Of a stretch of DNA of 64,000 bases, positions 34,822 through 43,436 are shown piece by piece; position 1 is the first letter of the stretch, and the number at the start of each line of letters is the position of its first letter. Below the pieces are notes generated by a model. That model had not been told where the DNA came from. It saw nothing but the letters and a program-made list of their open reading frames with translations, and did not search any database. Origin of the DNA: Escherichia coli DSM 30083 = JCM 1649 = ATCC 11775 (lineage in GTDB: Bacteria > Pseudomonadota > Gammaproteobacteria > Enterobacterales > Enterobacteriaceae). Location: contig NZ_CP033092.2 of the NCBI RefSeq assembly GCF_003697165.2, positions 1,116,001 to 1,180,000 of the forward strand, read 5' to 3'. Made by a program: the position numbers and the translations under genes.

Positions 34822-35283
34822 ATGACTATTTGGGAAATAAGCGAGAAAGCCGATTACATCGCACAGCGGCATCGTCGCCTACAGGACCAGTGGCACATCT
34901 ACTGCAATTCGCTGGTTCAGGGGATCACGTTATCGAAAGCGCGCCTGCATCACGCCATGAGCTGCGCGCCGGACAAAGAACTCTGTTTCGTCCTTTTTGA
35001 ACATTTTCGCATTTACGTCACCCTGGCGGATGGCTTTAACAGCCACACCATCGAGTATTACGTCGAAACGAAAGAGGGTGAAGACAAACAGCGGATTGCG
35101 CAGGCGCAACTGAGCATTGACGGCATGATTGATGGCAAGGTCAACATCCGCGATCGCGAACAGGTTCTGGAACACTATCTCGAAAAAATCGCTGGCGTTT
35201 ACGACAGCTTATACACCGCCATTGAAAACAATGTGCCGGTGAATTTAAGCCAACTGGTAAAGGGACAAAGCCCGGCAGCATGA
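34822..35283 (+). CDS. hycA: formate hydrogenlyase regulatory protein HycA
   Basis: HycA (153 aa) is a small soluble protein that counteracts FhlA-mediated activation of the formate regulon, a negative feedback. It has no recognised DNA-binding motif; His/Arg-rich N-terminal half and an acidic middle are visible. It is first in the hyc operon, and a 124-base gap with an FhlA-like site and small hairpin precedes hycB, which allows separate control of the regulator and the enzyme genes. Confidence 0.96.
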   Translation: MTIWEISEKADYIAQRHRRLQDQWHIYCNSLVQGITLSKARLHHAMSCAPDKELCFVLFEHFRIYVTLADGFNSHTIEYYVETKEGEDKQRIAQAQLSIDGMIDGKVNIRDREQVLEHYLEKIAGVYDSLYTAIENNVPVNLSQLVKGQSPAA

Positions 35284-35407
35284 GCTGAGGCTTTGCCCGT
35301 TTTGCAGGCGTTACGCCTGTTTGGGGATGGGCGTGTCGATGAGTGTCGAAAATGACATTTCATCGGCATGTTTTCGTCAAAAATGACAATCACCTGAGGA
35401 ATGCCTG
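35284..35407 (+). promoter_or_regulatory. hycA-hycB intergenic region with FhlA-like sites
   Basis: A hairpin CAGGCG/CGCCTG (35305-35319) is followed by TGTCGATGA (35334-35342), TGTCGAAAATGACA and a second, diverged copy, CGTCAAAAATGACA (35375-35388). FhlA is known to bind between hycA and hycB. The repeated half-sites make this the densest FhlA motif region in the window. Confidence 0.6.
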
Positions 35408-36019
35408 GTGAATCGTTTTGTAATTGCTGACTCCACGCTCTGTATCGGCTGCCACACTTGTGAGGCTACCTGTTCAGAGACGCATCGCCAGCACGGCCTG
35501 CAATCAATGCCGCGCCTGAGAGTGATGCTAAATGAAAAAGAATCTGCGCCGCAGCTCTGTCACCACTGTGAAGATGCACCCTGCGCAACGGTCTGCCCGG
35601 TTAACGCCATCACTCGTGTTGATGGTGCCGTGCAGCTGAATGAAAGCTTGTGCGTAAGCTGCAAACTGTGTGGCATCGCCTGCCCGTTTGGCGCAATTGA
35701 ATTTTCCGGCAGCCGTCCGCTGGATATTCCGGCAAACGCCAATACCCCGAAAGCGCCACCGGCACCGCCTGCTCCGGCGCGTGTCAGCACATTGCTTGAC
35801 TGGGTGCCAGGTATTCGCGCGATCGCCGTCAAATGTGACCTTTGTAGCTTTGATGAACAAGGTCCGGCCTGCGTGCGGATGTGCCCGACTAAAGCCCTGC
35901 ATCTGGTGGATAACACCGATATCGCCCGCGTCAGCAAACGTAAGCGTGAGCTGACTTTTAACACGGACTTTGGCGATCTCACCTTGTTTCAGCAGGCTCA
36001 AAGTGGAGAGGCTAAATGA
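35408..36019 (+). CDS. hycB: formate hydrogenlyase iron-sulfur subunit HycB
   Basis: HycB (203 aa) carries electrons from formate dehydrogenase H (FdhF) to the rest of the membrane complex. Four [4Fe-4S] clusters are implied by CIGCHTCEATC, CHHCEDAPCATVCP, CVSCKLCGIACP and CDLCSFDEQGPACVRMCP. There is no signal peptide, so it is cytoplasmic-facing. The start is GTG at 35408, preceded by TGAGGAATGCCTG. It overlaps hycC by four bases. Confidence 0.97.
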   Translation: MNRFVIADSTLCIGCHTCEATCSETHRQHGLQSMPRLRVMLNEKESAPQLCHHCEDAPCATVCPVNAITRVDGAVQLNESLCVSCKLCGIACPFGAIEFSGSRPLDIPANANTPKAPPAPPAPARVSTLLDWVPGIRAIAVKCDLCSFDEQGPACVRMCPTKALHLVDNTDIARVSKRKRELTFNTDFGDLTLFQQAQSGEAK

Positions 36020-37842
36020 GCGCAATTTCCCTGATCAATAGCGGCGTGGCGTGGTTTGTCGCCGTCGCTGTTCTGGCATTTCTCTTTTCTTTTCAAAAAG
36101 CGCTAAGTGGCTGGATAGCCGGAATTGGCGGCGCGGTGGGTAGCCTGTATACGGCAGCCGCGGGCTTCACTGTGCTGACTGGCACGGTTGGCGTGAGCGG
36201 TGCGCTGTCGCTGGTAAGCTACGATGTGCAAATCTCTCCGCTTAACGCGATTTGGCTGATTACACTCGGCCTATGCGGTCTGTTTGTCAGCCTCTACAAC
36301 ATTGACTGGCATCGCCACGCGCAGGTGAAATGCAACGGCTTGCAGATCAATATGTTGATGGCTGCCGCCGTCTGTGCCGTCATCGCCAGCAACCTCGGCA
36401 TGTTCGTGGTAATGGCCGAAATCATGGCCCTGTGTGCGGTGTTCCTCACCAGCAACAGCAAAGAGGGCAAACTGTGGTTTGCGCTGGGGCGTCTTGGCAC
36501 TCTGCTGCTGGCGATTGCCTGCTGGCTGCTGTGGCAGCGTTACGGCACGCTGGATCTGCGCCTGCTGGATATGCGTATGCAACAGCTGCCGCTCGGTTCC
36601 GATATCTGGCTGCTCGGTGTGATTGGCTTTGGCCTGCTGGCCGGGATTATTCCGCTGCACGGCTGGGTGCCACAGGCACATGCCAACGCCTCTGCGCCAG
36701 CTGCCGCGCTGTTTTCCACGGTAGTCATGAAAATTGGCCTGCTGGGCATTTTAACTCTGTCACTACTGGGCGGTAATGCACCGCTGTGGTGGGGGATCGC
36801 GCTGCTGGTGCTCGGTATGATCACCGCATTCGTCGGCGGTCTGTATGCGTTGATGGAACATAATATCCAACGTCTGCTGGCTTACCACACCCTGGAGAAT
36901 ATCGGCATTATCCTGCTGGGGCTGGGCGCTGGCGTAACGGGTATCGCGCTCGAACAACCGGCGCTGATTGCCCTTGGTCTGGTTGGTGGTCTGTACCATC
37001 TGCTTAACCATAGCCTGTTCAAGAGCGTACTGTTCCTTGGTGCGGGGAGCGTCTGGTTCCGTACCGGTCATCGCGATATCGAAAAACTCGGTGGTATTGG
37101 CAAGAAAATGCCGGTTATCTCCATCGCCATGTTAGTCGGGCTGATGGCAATGGCTGCGCTGCCGCCGCTGAACGGTTTTGCCGGGGAATGGGTTATCTAT
37201 CAATCCTTCTTCAAACTGAGCAATAGTGGCGCGTTTGTTGCCCGTCTTCTCGGGCCGCTGCTCGCCGTGGGGCTGGCAATTACCGGTGCGCTGGCGGTGA
37301 TGTGTATGGCGAAAGTTTATGGCGTTACTTTCCTCGGCGCGCCGCGTACCAAAGAGGCCGAAAACGCCACCTGTGCGCCGCTCCTGATGAGCGTAAGCGT
37401 AGTGGCACTGGCGATTTGCTGCGTAATTGGCGGTGTTGCTGCGCCGTGGCTACTGCCGATGCTCTCTGCTGCTGTACCTCTGCCGCTGGAGCCTGCTAAC
37501 ACCACCGTTTCTCAACCAATGATCACGTTGCTGCTGATTGCCTGCCCGCTGCTGCCATTCATCATTATGGCGATTTGCAAAGGCGATCGTTTGCCGTCGC
37601 GTTCCCGCGGTGCGGCCTGGGTGTGCGGCTACGATCATGAAAAATCAATGGTGATTACCGCTCACGGTTTTGCCATGCCGGTGAAACAGGCGTTTGCGCC
37701 GGTGCTGAAACTACGCAAATGGCTGAATCCGGTGTCTCTGGTGCCGGGCTGGCAGTGCGAGGGGAGTGCGTTGCTGTTCCGCCGGATGGCGCTGGTTGAA
37801 CTGGCGGTGCTGGTGGTGATTATTGTTTCACGAGGAGCCTGA
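36016..37842 (+). CDS. hycC: formate hydrogenlyase membrane subunit HycC
   Basis: HycC (608 aa) is a large NuoL/M/N-like (Mrp antiporter-type) integral membrane subunit of formate hydrogenlyase, related to proton-pumping subunits of complex I. About 14-16 membrane segments are visible. The family core HGWVPQAHANASAPAAALFS and the later LAYHTLENIGIILLG and LNHSLFKSVLFLGAG carry the conserved Lys/His/Glu residues. It anchors the hydrogenase to the inner membrane. Confidence 0.97.
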   Translation: MSAISLINSGVAWFVAVAVLAFLFSFQKALSGWIAGIGGAVGSLYTAAAGFTVLTGTVGVSGALSLVSYDVQISPLNAIWLITLGLCGLFVSLYNIDWHRHAQVKCNGLQINMLMAAAVCAVIASNLGMFVVMAEIMALCAVFLTSNSKEGKLWFALGRLGTLLLAIACWLLWQRYGTLDLRLLDMRMQQLPLGSDIWLLGVIGFGLLAGIIPLHGWVPQAHANASAPAAALFSTVVMKIGLLGILTLSLLGGNAPLWWGIALLVLGMITAFVGGLYALMEHNIQRLLAYHTLENIGIILLGLGAGVTGIALEQPALIALGLVGGLYHLLNHSLFKSVLFLGAGSVWFRTGHRDIEKLGGIGKKMPVISIAMLVGLMAMAALPPLNGFAGEWVIYQSFFKLSNSGAFVARLLGPLLAVGLAITGALAVMCMAKVYGVTFLGAPRTKEAENATCAPLLMSVSVVALAICCVIGGVAAPWLLPMLSAAVPLPLEPANTTVSQPMITLLLIACPLLPFIIMAICKGDRLPSRSRGAAWVCGYDHEKSMVITAHGFAMPVKQAFAPVLKLRKWLNPVSLVPGWQCEGSALLFRRMALVELAVLVVIIVSRGA

Positions 37843-37844
37843 GA

Positions 37845-38768
37845 ATGAGTGTTTTATATCCGTTAATTCAGGCGCTGGTGCTATTTGCCGTTGCGCCGCT
37901 GCTCTCCGGTATTACCCGCGTAGCGCGCGCCCGTCTGCATAACCGTCGTGGGCCGGGTGTGTTGCAGGAGTATCGCGACATTATCAAACTGCTGGGCCGC
38001 CAGAGCGTTGGCCCGGATGCCTCCGGCTGGGTGTTCCGCCTGACGCCGTATGTGATGGTGGGCGTCATGCTGACTATCGCCACTGCGCTGCCGGTGGTGA
38101 CCGTCGGCTCTCCGCTGCCGCCACTGGGCGATTTGATCACCTTACTGTATCTCTTCTCCATCGCGCGTTTCTTCTTTGCCATTTCTGGTCTGGATACTGG
38201 TAGCCCGTTTACCGCTATCGGCGCGAGCCGTGAAGCGATGCTTGGCGTGTTGGTTGAACCGATGCTGCTGCTTGGTCTGTGGGTCGCCGCACAGGCTGCC
38301 GGTTCCACCAACATCAGCAACATCACCGACACCGTTTATCACTGGCCACTGAGCCAGAGCATCCCGCTGGTGCTGGCGCTTTGTGCCTGTGCGTTCGCCA
38401 CTTTTATCGAAATGGGCAAACTGCCGTTCGACCTGGCGGAAGCCGAGCAGGAGTTGCAGGAAGGTCCGCTCTCTGAGTATAGCGGCAGCGGCTTTGGCGT
38501 CATGAAATGGGGCATCAGCCTGAAACAGCTGGTGGTGTTGCAGATGTTCGTCGGGGTGTTTATTCCGTGGGGACAAATGGAAACCTTCACCGTCGGTGGG
38601 CTGCTGCTGGCGCTGGTGATTGCCATCGTCAAACTGGTGGTCGGCGTACTGGTTATCGCGCTGTTCGAAAACAGCATGGCCCGTTTGCGTCTTGATATTA
38701 CTCCACGCATTACCTGGGCTGGTTTTGGCTTTGCATTTTTAGCGTTCGTCTCCTTGCTGGCGGCGTGA
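37845..38768 (+). CDS. hycD: formate hydrogenlyase membrane subunit HycD
   Basis: HycD (307 aa) is the NuoH-like inner-membrane subunit that links HycC with the hydrogenase arm. Eight or so membrane segments are seen. GPGVLQEYRDIIKLL and KLPFDLAEAEQELQEGPLSEYSG are the quinone-chamber-like signatures of the NuoH family, here used without quinone. It starts two bases after hycC and overlaps the region before hycE. Confidence 0.97.
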   Translation: MSVLYPLIQALVLFAVAPLLSGITRVARARLHNRRGPGVLQEYRDIIKLLGRQSVGPDASGWVFRLTPYVMVGVMLTIATALPVVTVGSPLPPLGDLITLLYLFSIARFFFAISGLDTGSPFTAIGASREAMLGVLVEPMLLLGLWVAAQAAGSTNISNITDTVYHWPLSQSIPLVLALCACAFATFIEMGKLPFDLAEAEQELQEGPLSEYSGSGFGVMKWGISLKQLVVLQMFVGVFIPWGQMETFTVGGLLLALVIAIVKLVVGVLVIALFENSMARLRLDITPRITWAGFGFAFLAFVSLLAA

Positions 38769-38785
38769 TTAAAGAGAGTTTGAGC

Positions 38786-40495
38786 ATGTCTGAAGAAAAA
38801 TTAGGTCAACATTATCTCGCCGCGCTGAATGAGGCATTTCCGGGCGTCGTGCTGGACCACGCCTGGCAGACCAAAGATCAGCTAACCGTCACCGTGAAGG
38901 TGAACTACCTGCCGGAAGTGGTGGAGTTTCTCTACTACAAACAAGGGGGTTGGCTGTCGGTGCTGTTTGGTAACGACGAACGCAAACTGAATGGTCATTA
39001 CGCCGTTTATTACGTGCTGTCGATGGAGAAGGGCACCAAGTGTTGGGTAACGGTTCGCGTCGAAGTTGACGCCAACAAACCGGAGTATCCTTCCGTGACG
39101 CCGCGCGTTCCGGCGGCGGTGTGGGGCGAGCGTGAAGTGCGCGATATGTACGGTTTGATTCCGGTTGGTCTGCCGGATGAACGTCGTCTGGTGCTGCCGG
39201 ATGACTGGCCGGATGAACTTTATCCTCTGCGTAAAGACAGCATGGATTATCGTCAGCGTCCGGCACCGACTACCGATGCTGAAACCTACGAGTTCATCAA
39301 CGAACTGGGCGACAAGAAAAACAACGTCGTGCCGATTGGTCCACTGCACGTCACTTCTGACGAACCGGGTCACTTCCGTCTGTTCGTCGATGGTGAAAAC
39401 ATTATCGACGCCGACTACCGCCTGTTCTACGTCCATCGCGGCATGGAAAAACTGGCGGAAACCCGTATGGGTTACAACGAAGTGACCTTCCTCTCTGACC
39501 GTGTGTGCGGGATCTGCGGCTTTGCTCACAGCACCGCCTATACCACGTCGGTGGAAAACGCGATGGGTATTCAGGTGCCAGAACGCGCGCAGATGATCCG
39601 CGCCATTCTGCTGGAGGTAGAACGCCTGCACTCGCATCTGCTCAATCTCGGCCTGGCCTGTCACTTTACCGGCTTCGACTCCGGCTTTATGCAGTTCTTC
39701 CGCGTGCGTGAAACCTCCATGAAAATGGCAGAGATCCTTACCGGTGCACGTAAAACCTACGGCCTGAACCTGATCGGCGGGATTCGTCGCGATCTGCTGA
39801 AAGACGACATGATCCAGACCCGCCAGCTGGCACAACAGATGCGTCGTGAAGTGCAGGAGCTGGTGGATGTGCTGCTGAGCACACCGAACATGGAACAACG
39901 CACCGTCGGCATTGGTCGTCTGGACCCGGAAATCGCTCGCGACTTCAGTAACGTTGGCCCGATGGTTCGTGCCAGCGGTCACGCCCGTGATACCCGTGCC
40001 GATCACCCGTTTGTTGGTTATGGCCTGCTGCCAATGGAAGTCCACAGCGAGCAGGGCTGCGACGTTATTTCCCGTCTGAAAGTGCGTATCAACGAAGTCT
40101 ATACCGCGCTGAATATGATCGATTACGGTCTGGATAACCTGCCGGGCGGCCCGCTGATGGTGGAAGGCTTTACCTACATTCCGCACCGTTTCGCGCTGGG
40201 CTTTGCCGAAGCGCCGCGCGGCGACGATATCCACTGGAGCATGACCGGCGACAACCAGAAGCTGTACCGCTGGCGCTGCCGTGCGGCGACCTACGCGAAC
40301 TGGCCGACCCTGCGTTATATGCTGCGCGGCAACACCGTTTCCGATGCGCCGCTGATTATCGGTAGCCTGGACCCTTGCTACTCCTGTACCGACCGCATGA
40401 CCGTGGTCGATGTACGTAAGAAGAAGAGCAAAGTGGTGCCGTACAAAGAACTTGAGCGCTACAGCATTGAGCGTAAAAACTCGCCGCTGAAATAA
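38786..40495 (+). CDS. hycE: hydrogenase 3 large subunit HycE
   Basis: HycE (569 aa) is the NiFe catalytic subunit of hydrogenase 3, which forms H2 from formate-derived electrons. An N-terminal NuoC-like domain (to about residue 160) precedes the NuoD-like large-subunit domain. Nickel ligands are RVCGICGFAH (near 241) and DPCYSCTDR (near 531). The C-terminal tail starting MTVVDVRKKK after that Arg is removed by the protease HycI after Ni insertion. I start at ATG 38786 (MSEEKLGQ), after TTTGAGC. Confidence 0.97.
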   Translation: MSEEKLGQHYLAALNEAFPGVVLDHAWQTKDQLTVTVKVNYLPEVVEFLYYKQGGWLSVLFGNDERKLNGHYAVYYVLSMEKGTKCWVTVRVEVDANKPEYPSVTPRVPAAVWGEREVRDMYGLIPVGLPDERRLVLPDDWPDELYPLRKDSMDYRQRPAPTTDAETYEFINELGDKKNNVVPIGPLHVTSDEPGHFRLFVDGENIIDADYRLFYVHRGMEKLAETRMGYNEVTFLSDRVCGICGFAHSTAYTTSVENAMGIQVPERAQMIRAILLEVERLHSHLLNLGLACHFTGFDSGFMQFFRVRETSMKMAEILTGARKTYGLNLIGGIRRDLLKDDMIQTRQLAQQMRREVQELVDVLLSTPNMEQRTVGIGRLDPEIARDFSNVGPMVRASGHARDTRADHPFVGYGLLPMEVHSEQGCDVISRLKVRINEVYTALNMIDYGLDNLPGGPLMVEGFTYIPHRFALGFAEAPRGDDIHWSMTGDNQKLYRWRCRAATYANWPTLRYMLRGNTVSDAPLIIGSLDPCYSCTDRMTVVDVRKKKSKVVPYKELERYSIERKNSPLK

Positions 40496-40504
40496 GGAAT
40501 CGCC

Positions 40505-41047
40505 ATGTTTACCTTTATCAAAAAAGTCATCAAAACCGGCACGGCGACTTCGTCTTATCCGCTGGAGCCGATTGCGGTTGATAAAAACTTCCGTGGTAAG
40601 CCAGAGCAGAACCCGCAGCAGTGCATTGGCTGTGCGGCTTGCGTCAATGCCTGCCCGTCAAACGCCTTAACGGTTGAAACCGACCTCGCCACTGGTGAGC
40701 TGGCGTGGCAGTTTGACCTTGGGCGCTGCATCTTCTGTGGGCGCTGCGAAGAAGTCTGCCCGACAGCGGCGATCAAACTGTCGCAAGAGTACGAACTGGC
40801 GGTGTGGAAGAAAGAAGATTTCCTGCAACAGTCCCGCTTCGCGCTGTGCAACTGCCGCGTCTGCAATCGTCCTTTCGCCGTCCAGAAAGAGATCGACTAC
40901 GCCATTGCGCTGCTTAAGCACAACGGTGACAGCCGCGCGGAAAACCACCGCGAAAGCTTTGAGACTTGCCCGGAATGTAAGCGCCAGAAATGCCTGGTGC
41001 CGTCCGACCGTATTGAACTGACTCGCCATATGAAAGAGGCCATCTGA
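40505..41047 (+). CDS. hycF: formate hydrogenlyase iron-sulfur subunit HycF
   Basis: HycF (180 aa) is a NuoI-like polyferredoxin of the soluble arm. Two [4Fe-4S] ferredoxin motifs CIGCAACVNACP and CIFCGRCEEVCP are near residues 40-85. Further cysteines (LCNCRVCNRPF, CPECKRQKC) near the C-terminus could bind an extra metal. It starts nine bases after hycE and overlaps hycG by one base. Confidence 0.97.
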   Translation: MFTFIKKVIKTGTATSSYPLEPIAVDKNFRGKPEQNPQQCIGCAACVNACPSNALTVETDLATGELAWQFDLGRCIFCGRCEEVCPTAAIKLSQEYELAVWKKEDFLQQSRFALCNCRVCNRPFAVQKEIDYAIALLKHNGDSRAENHRESFETCPECKRQKCLVPSDRIELTRHMKEAI

Positions 41048-41814
41048 TGAGCAATTTATTAGGCCCCCGTGACGCCAACGGCATTCCGGTCCCGATGACG
41101 GTGGATGAATCCATCGCCAGCATGAAGGCGTCGTTACTGAAAAAAATCAAACGTTCTGCCTACGTTTATCGCGTGGACTGCGGCGGCTGTAACGGTTGCG
41201 AAATCGAAATTTTCGCCACGCTTTCGCCGCTGTTCGATGCAGAACGCTTCGGCATTAAAGTCGTTCCGTCACCGCGTCATGCGGATATTTTACTGTTTAC
41301 CGGCGCGGTCACCCGTGCAATGCGATCCCCTGCGCTGCGTGCGTGGCAGTCCGCGCCGGACCCGAAAATCTGTATCTCCTACGGTGCCTGCGGTAACAGT
41401 GGCGGGATCTTCCACGATCTCTACTGCGTGTGGGGCGGTACGGATAAAATCGTTCCAGTGGATGTTTATATCCCTGGCTGCCCGCCAACGCCTGCCGCCA
41501 CGCTGTACGGCTTTGCGATGGCGCTCGGCCTGCTGGAGCAGAAAATCCACGCCCGTGGGCCGGGTGAGCAGGATGAACAACCGGCGGAGATTCTGCATGG
41601 CGATATGGTGCAGCCGCTGCGCGTGAAAGTGGATCGCGAAGCACGCCGCCTGGCGGGTTATCGTTACGGTCGCCAGATTGCCGATGATTTCCTGACGCAA
41701 TTAGGGCAGGGCGAAGAACAGGTTGCACGCTGGCTGGAAGCGGAAAACGATCCGCGTCTGAACGAGATTGTCAGCCATCTGAATCATGTTGTTGAAGAGG
41801 CGCGTATCCGATGA
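41047..41814 (+). CDS. hycG: hydrogenase 3 small subunit HycG
   Basis: HycG (255 aa) is the NuoB-like electron-transfer small subunit next to HycE. The cluster motif is CGGCNGCEIE (near residues 42-51), with further ligands in SYGACGNSGG and IPGCPPTPAATL. It has no twin-arginine signal, in line with the cytoplasmic orientation of hydrogenase 3. Overlapping start/stop codons link it to hycF and hycH. Confidence 0.97.
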   Translation: MSNLLGPRDANGIPVPMTVDESIASMKASLLKKIKRSAYVYRVDCGGCNGCEIEIFATLSPLFDAERFGIKVVPSPRHADILLFTGAVTRAMRSPALRAWQSAPDPKICISYGACGNSGGIFHDLYCVWGGTDKIVPVDVYIPGCPPTPAATLYGFAMALGLLEQKIHARGPGEQDEQPAEILHGDMVQPLRVKVDREARRLAGYRYGRQIADDFLTQLGQGEEQVARWLEAENDPRLNEIVSHLNHVVEEARIR

Positions 41815-42221
41815 GTGAAAAGGTGGTGTTCAGTCAACTGAGCCGTAAATTCATTGATGAGAACGATGCTACGCCCGCCGAGGCGCAGCAGGTGGTCTAT
41901 TACAGCCTGGCGATTGGTCACCACCTTGGGGTTATCGATTGCCTGGAAGCGGCGCTTACCTGCCCGTGGGATGACTATCTGGCATGGATTGCCACTCTGG
42001 AGGCGGGCAGCGAAGCCCGCCGCAAAATGGAAGGCGTGCCGAAATATGGTGAGATCGTCATCGACATTAACCATGTGCCGATGCTGGCCAACGCATTCGA
42101 TAAAGCCCGGGCAGCGCAAACTTCGCAGCAGAAGGAATGGAGTACAATGCTGTTAAGTATGCTGCATGATATTCATCAGGAAAACGCCATCTATTTGATG
42201 GTGAGGAGACTGCGTGACTGA
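41811..42221 (+). CDS. hycH: formate hydrogenlyase maturation protein HycH
   Basis: HycH (136 aa) is needed for assembly or processing of hydrogenase 3, though its exact role is not settled. It is a small soluble protein with the family stretch EVVFSQLSRKF-like N-terminus (EKVVFSQLSRKFIDENDATP) and no recognised cofactor site. It overlaps hycG by four bases and hycI by eight, so it is strictly co-translated with them. Confidence 0.95.
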   Translation: MSEKVVFSQLSRKFIDENDATPAEAQQVVYYSLAIGHHLGVIDCLEAALTCPWDDYLAWIATLEAGSEARRKMEGVPKYGEIVIDINHVPMLANAFDKARAAQTSQQKEWSTMLLSMLHDIHQENAIYLMVRRLRD

Positions 42222-42684
42222 CGTTTTACTCTGTGTTGGCAATAGCATGATGGGTGATGATGGCGCAGGCCCGCTACTGGCGGAAAAGTGCGCTGCCGCG
42301 CCGAAAGGTAACTGGGTAGTGATTGACGGCGGTAGCGCACCGGAAAACGACATTGTCGCTATCCGCGAACTGCGCCCGACACGGCTGCTTATTGTCGACG
42401 CCACGGATATGGGGCTAAACCCTGGCGAGATCCGCATCATCGACCCGGCTGACATCGCCGAGATGTTTATGATGACTACCCATAACATGCCGCTGAACTA
42501 TCTTATCGACCAGTTGAAAGAAGATATTGGCGAAGTGATTTTTCTCGGCATCCAGCCGGATATCGTCGGCTTTTACTACCCGATGACCCAGCCGATTAAA
42601 GATGCGGTAGAAACCGTTTATCAACGACTGGAAGGCTGGGAAGGGAATGGCGGCTTCGCGCAGTTAGCGGTGGAAGAAGAATAA
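42214..42684 (+). CDS. hycI: hydrogenase 3 maturation protease HycI
   Basis: HycI (156 aa) is the nickel-checking endopeptidase that cuts the C-terminal tail of HycE. The family motif CVGNSMMGDDGAGPLLAE near residues 6-23 has the metal-binding Asp16. VDATDMGLNPG and TTHNMPLN supply further Asp and His ligands (Asp62, His90 region). The start GTG at 42214 lies within hycH. It is the last gene of the hyc operon; a disrupted region follows. Confidence 0.96.
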   Translation: MTDVLLCVGNSMMGDDGAGPLLAEKCAAAPKGNWVVIDGGSAPENDIVAIRELRPTRLLIVDATDMGLNPGEIRIIDPADIAEMFMMTTHNMPLNYLIDQLKEDIGEVIFLGIQPDIVGFYYPMTQPIKDAVETVYQRLEGWEGNGGFAQLAVEEE

Positions 42685-42708
42685 TTCTCCATCAGGGAAT
42701 TCAGGGAA

Positions 42709-42894
42709 TTGAACATCAGAACAGGGATGTGCGCTTTTTTATTGAGCTTAGTGCTGCCTGCACAGGCCACCAGCTTTACCGAATATCTGCCAATGAGTGA
42801 CGGCGAATATGCGCAAAAGCGGGTGCTGAAACCTCTCCTGACCATGCCTTATGATGCCGAGCAAACATGGCATTTTAGAAAAGTGAGCGTCTGA
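42709..42894 (+). pseudogene. truncated secreted-protein ORF after hycI
   Basis: A short frame (55 codons from ATG 42727, or 61 from TTG 42709) encodes a clear signal peptide, MCAFLLSLVLPAQA, then SFTEYLPMSDGEYAQKRVL, and stops soon after. I do not recognise it. The frame ends inside the region that in another frame encodes a HigB tail (42879-42923). The simplest reading is the N-terminal part of a periplasmic-protein gene cut by a deletion whose junction is near 42860-42880. It could instead be a genuine small secreted protein. Confidence 0.45.
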
Positions 42895-42923
42895 CACGAT
42901 ACTACAGAGAGAACAAAGAATGA
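42879..42923 (+). pseudogene. higB: C-terminal remnant of a higB toxin gene
   Basis: In the frame overlapping the higA start (ATGA), the codons read KSERLTRYYRENKE then stop. This matches the usual end of one HigB toxin type (…LTxYYRxNKE, from memory). Upstream the frame is closed by TAG at 42876-42878, so only about 14 codons remain. The toxin is therefore lost while the antitoxin is intact. Confidence 0.6.
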
Positions 42924-43339
42924 CTGCTAATGCTGCACGCGCTGTTAAAGCAACAAGAGAACTGGTCAATGCAGTCCCCTTTCTGGGAGGCAGTGACTCA
43001 GAAGATGATTATCGTGAAGCACTGGAACTGGTCGAATATTTGATTGAAGAAGATGATACCAATCCACTTATCGACTTTCTGGCGAGCCGCATTGCAGAAT
43101 ATGAAAACAATAACGAAAAGTTTGCAGAGTTCGACAAAGCCGTTGCAGCAATGCCGGTTGGCGTGGCGTTACTTCGTACGCTGATTGATCAACATAATCT
43201 GACCTATGCGGATTTGAAGAACGAAATCGGCTCTAAATCCCTGGTCAGTCAGATTTTATCTGGACAACGTTCCCTGACGATATCCCACATTAAGGCACTT
43301 TCAGCCCGATTTGGCGTTAAGCCGGAATGGTTTCTTTGA
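42920..43339 (+). CDS. higA: HigA-like antitoxin (XRE family), without its toxin
   Basis: The 139-residue protein resembles HigA of K-12: an acidic helical N-terminal part (NAVPFLGGSDSEDDYREALE, residues about 18-37), then TNPLIDFL, and a C-terminal XRE helix-turn-helix (NEIGSKSLVSQILSGQRSLT, near 103-122) ending FGVKPEWFL. HigA neutralises the HigB RNase and represses its own operon. Here only a short higB tail remains upstream, so it is an orphan. K-12 lacks it between hycI and ascB as far as I recall. Confidence 0.85.
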   Translation: MTANAARAVKATRELVNAVPFLGGSDSEDDYREALELVEYLIEEDDTNPLIDFLASRIAEYENNNEKFAEFDKAVAAMPVGVALLRTLIDQHNLTYADLKNEIGSKSLVSQILSGQRSLTISHIKALSARFGVKPEWFL

Positions 43340-43359
43340 TTTTTGACTGATGCCAAACC

Positions 43360-43431
43360 CAAGATTGCCCGATGCGCAACGCTTATCGGGCCTTGTAGGC
43401 CGGATAAGGCGTTCACGCCGCATCCGGCACG
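43360..43431. repeat. REP/BIME element between higA and ascB
   Basis: Two palindromic units are visible: GCCCGATGCGCAACGCTTAT with CGGGCC, and TTGTAGGCCGGATAAGGCG with CGCCGCATCCGGCA. They lie between converging genes, a typical REP site. Confidence 0.85.
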
Positions 43432-43436
43432 GTTAC

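Noticed and set aside
38882..40234. Long 450-codon minus-strand frame opposite hycE
   Set aside because: It is the antisense shadow of a GC-rich, well-conserved gene; its His/Arg-rich translation has no domain and no ribosome site.
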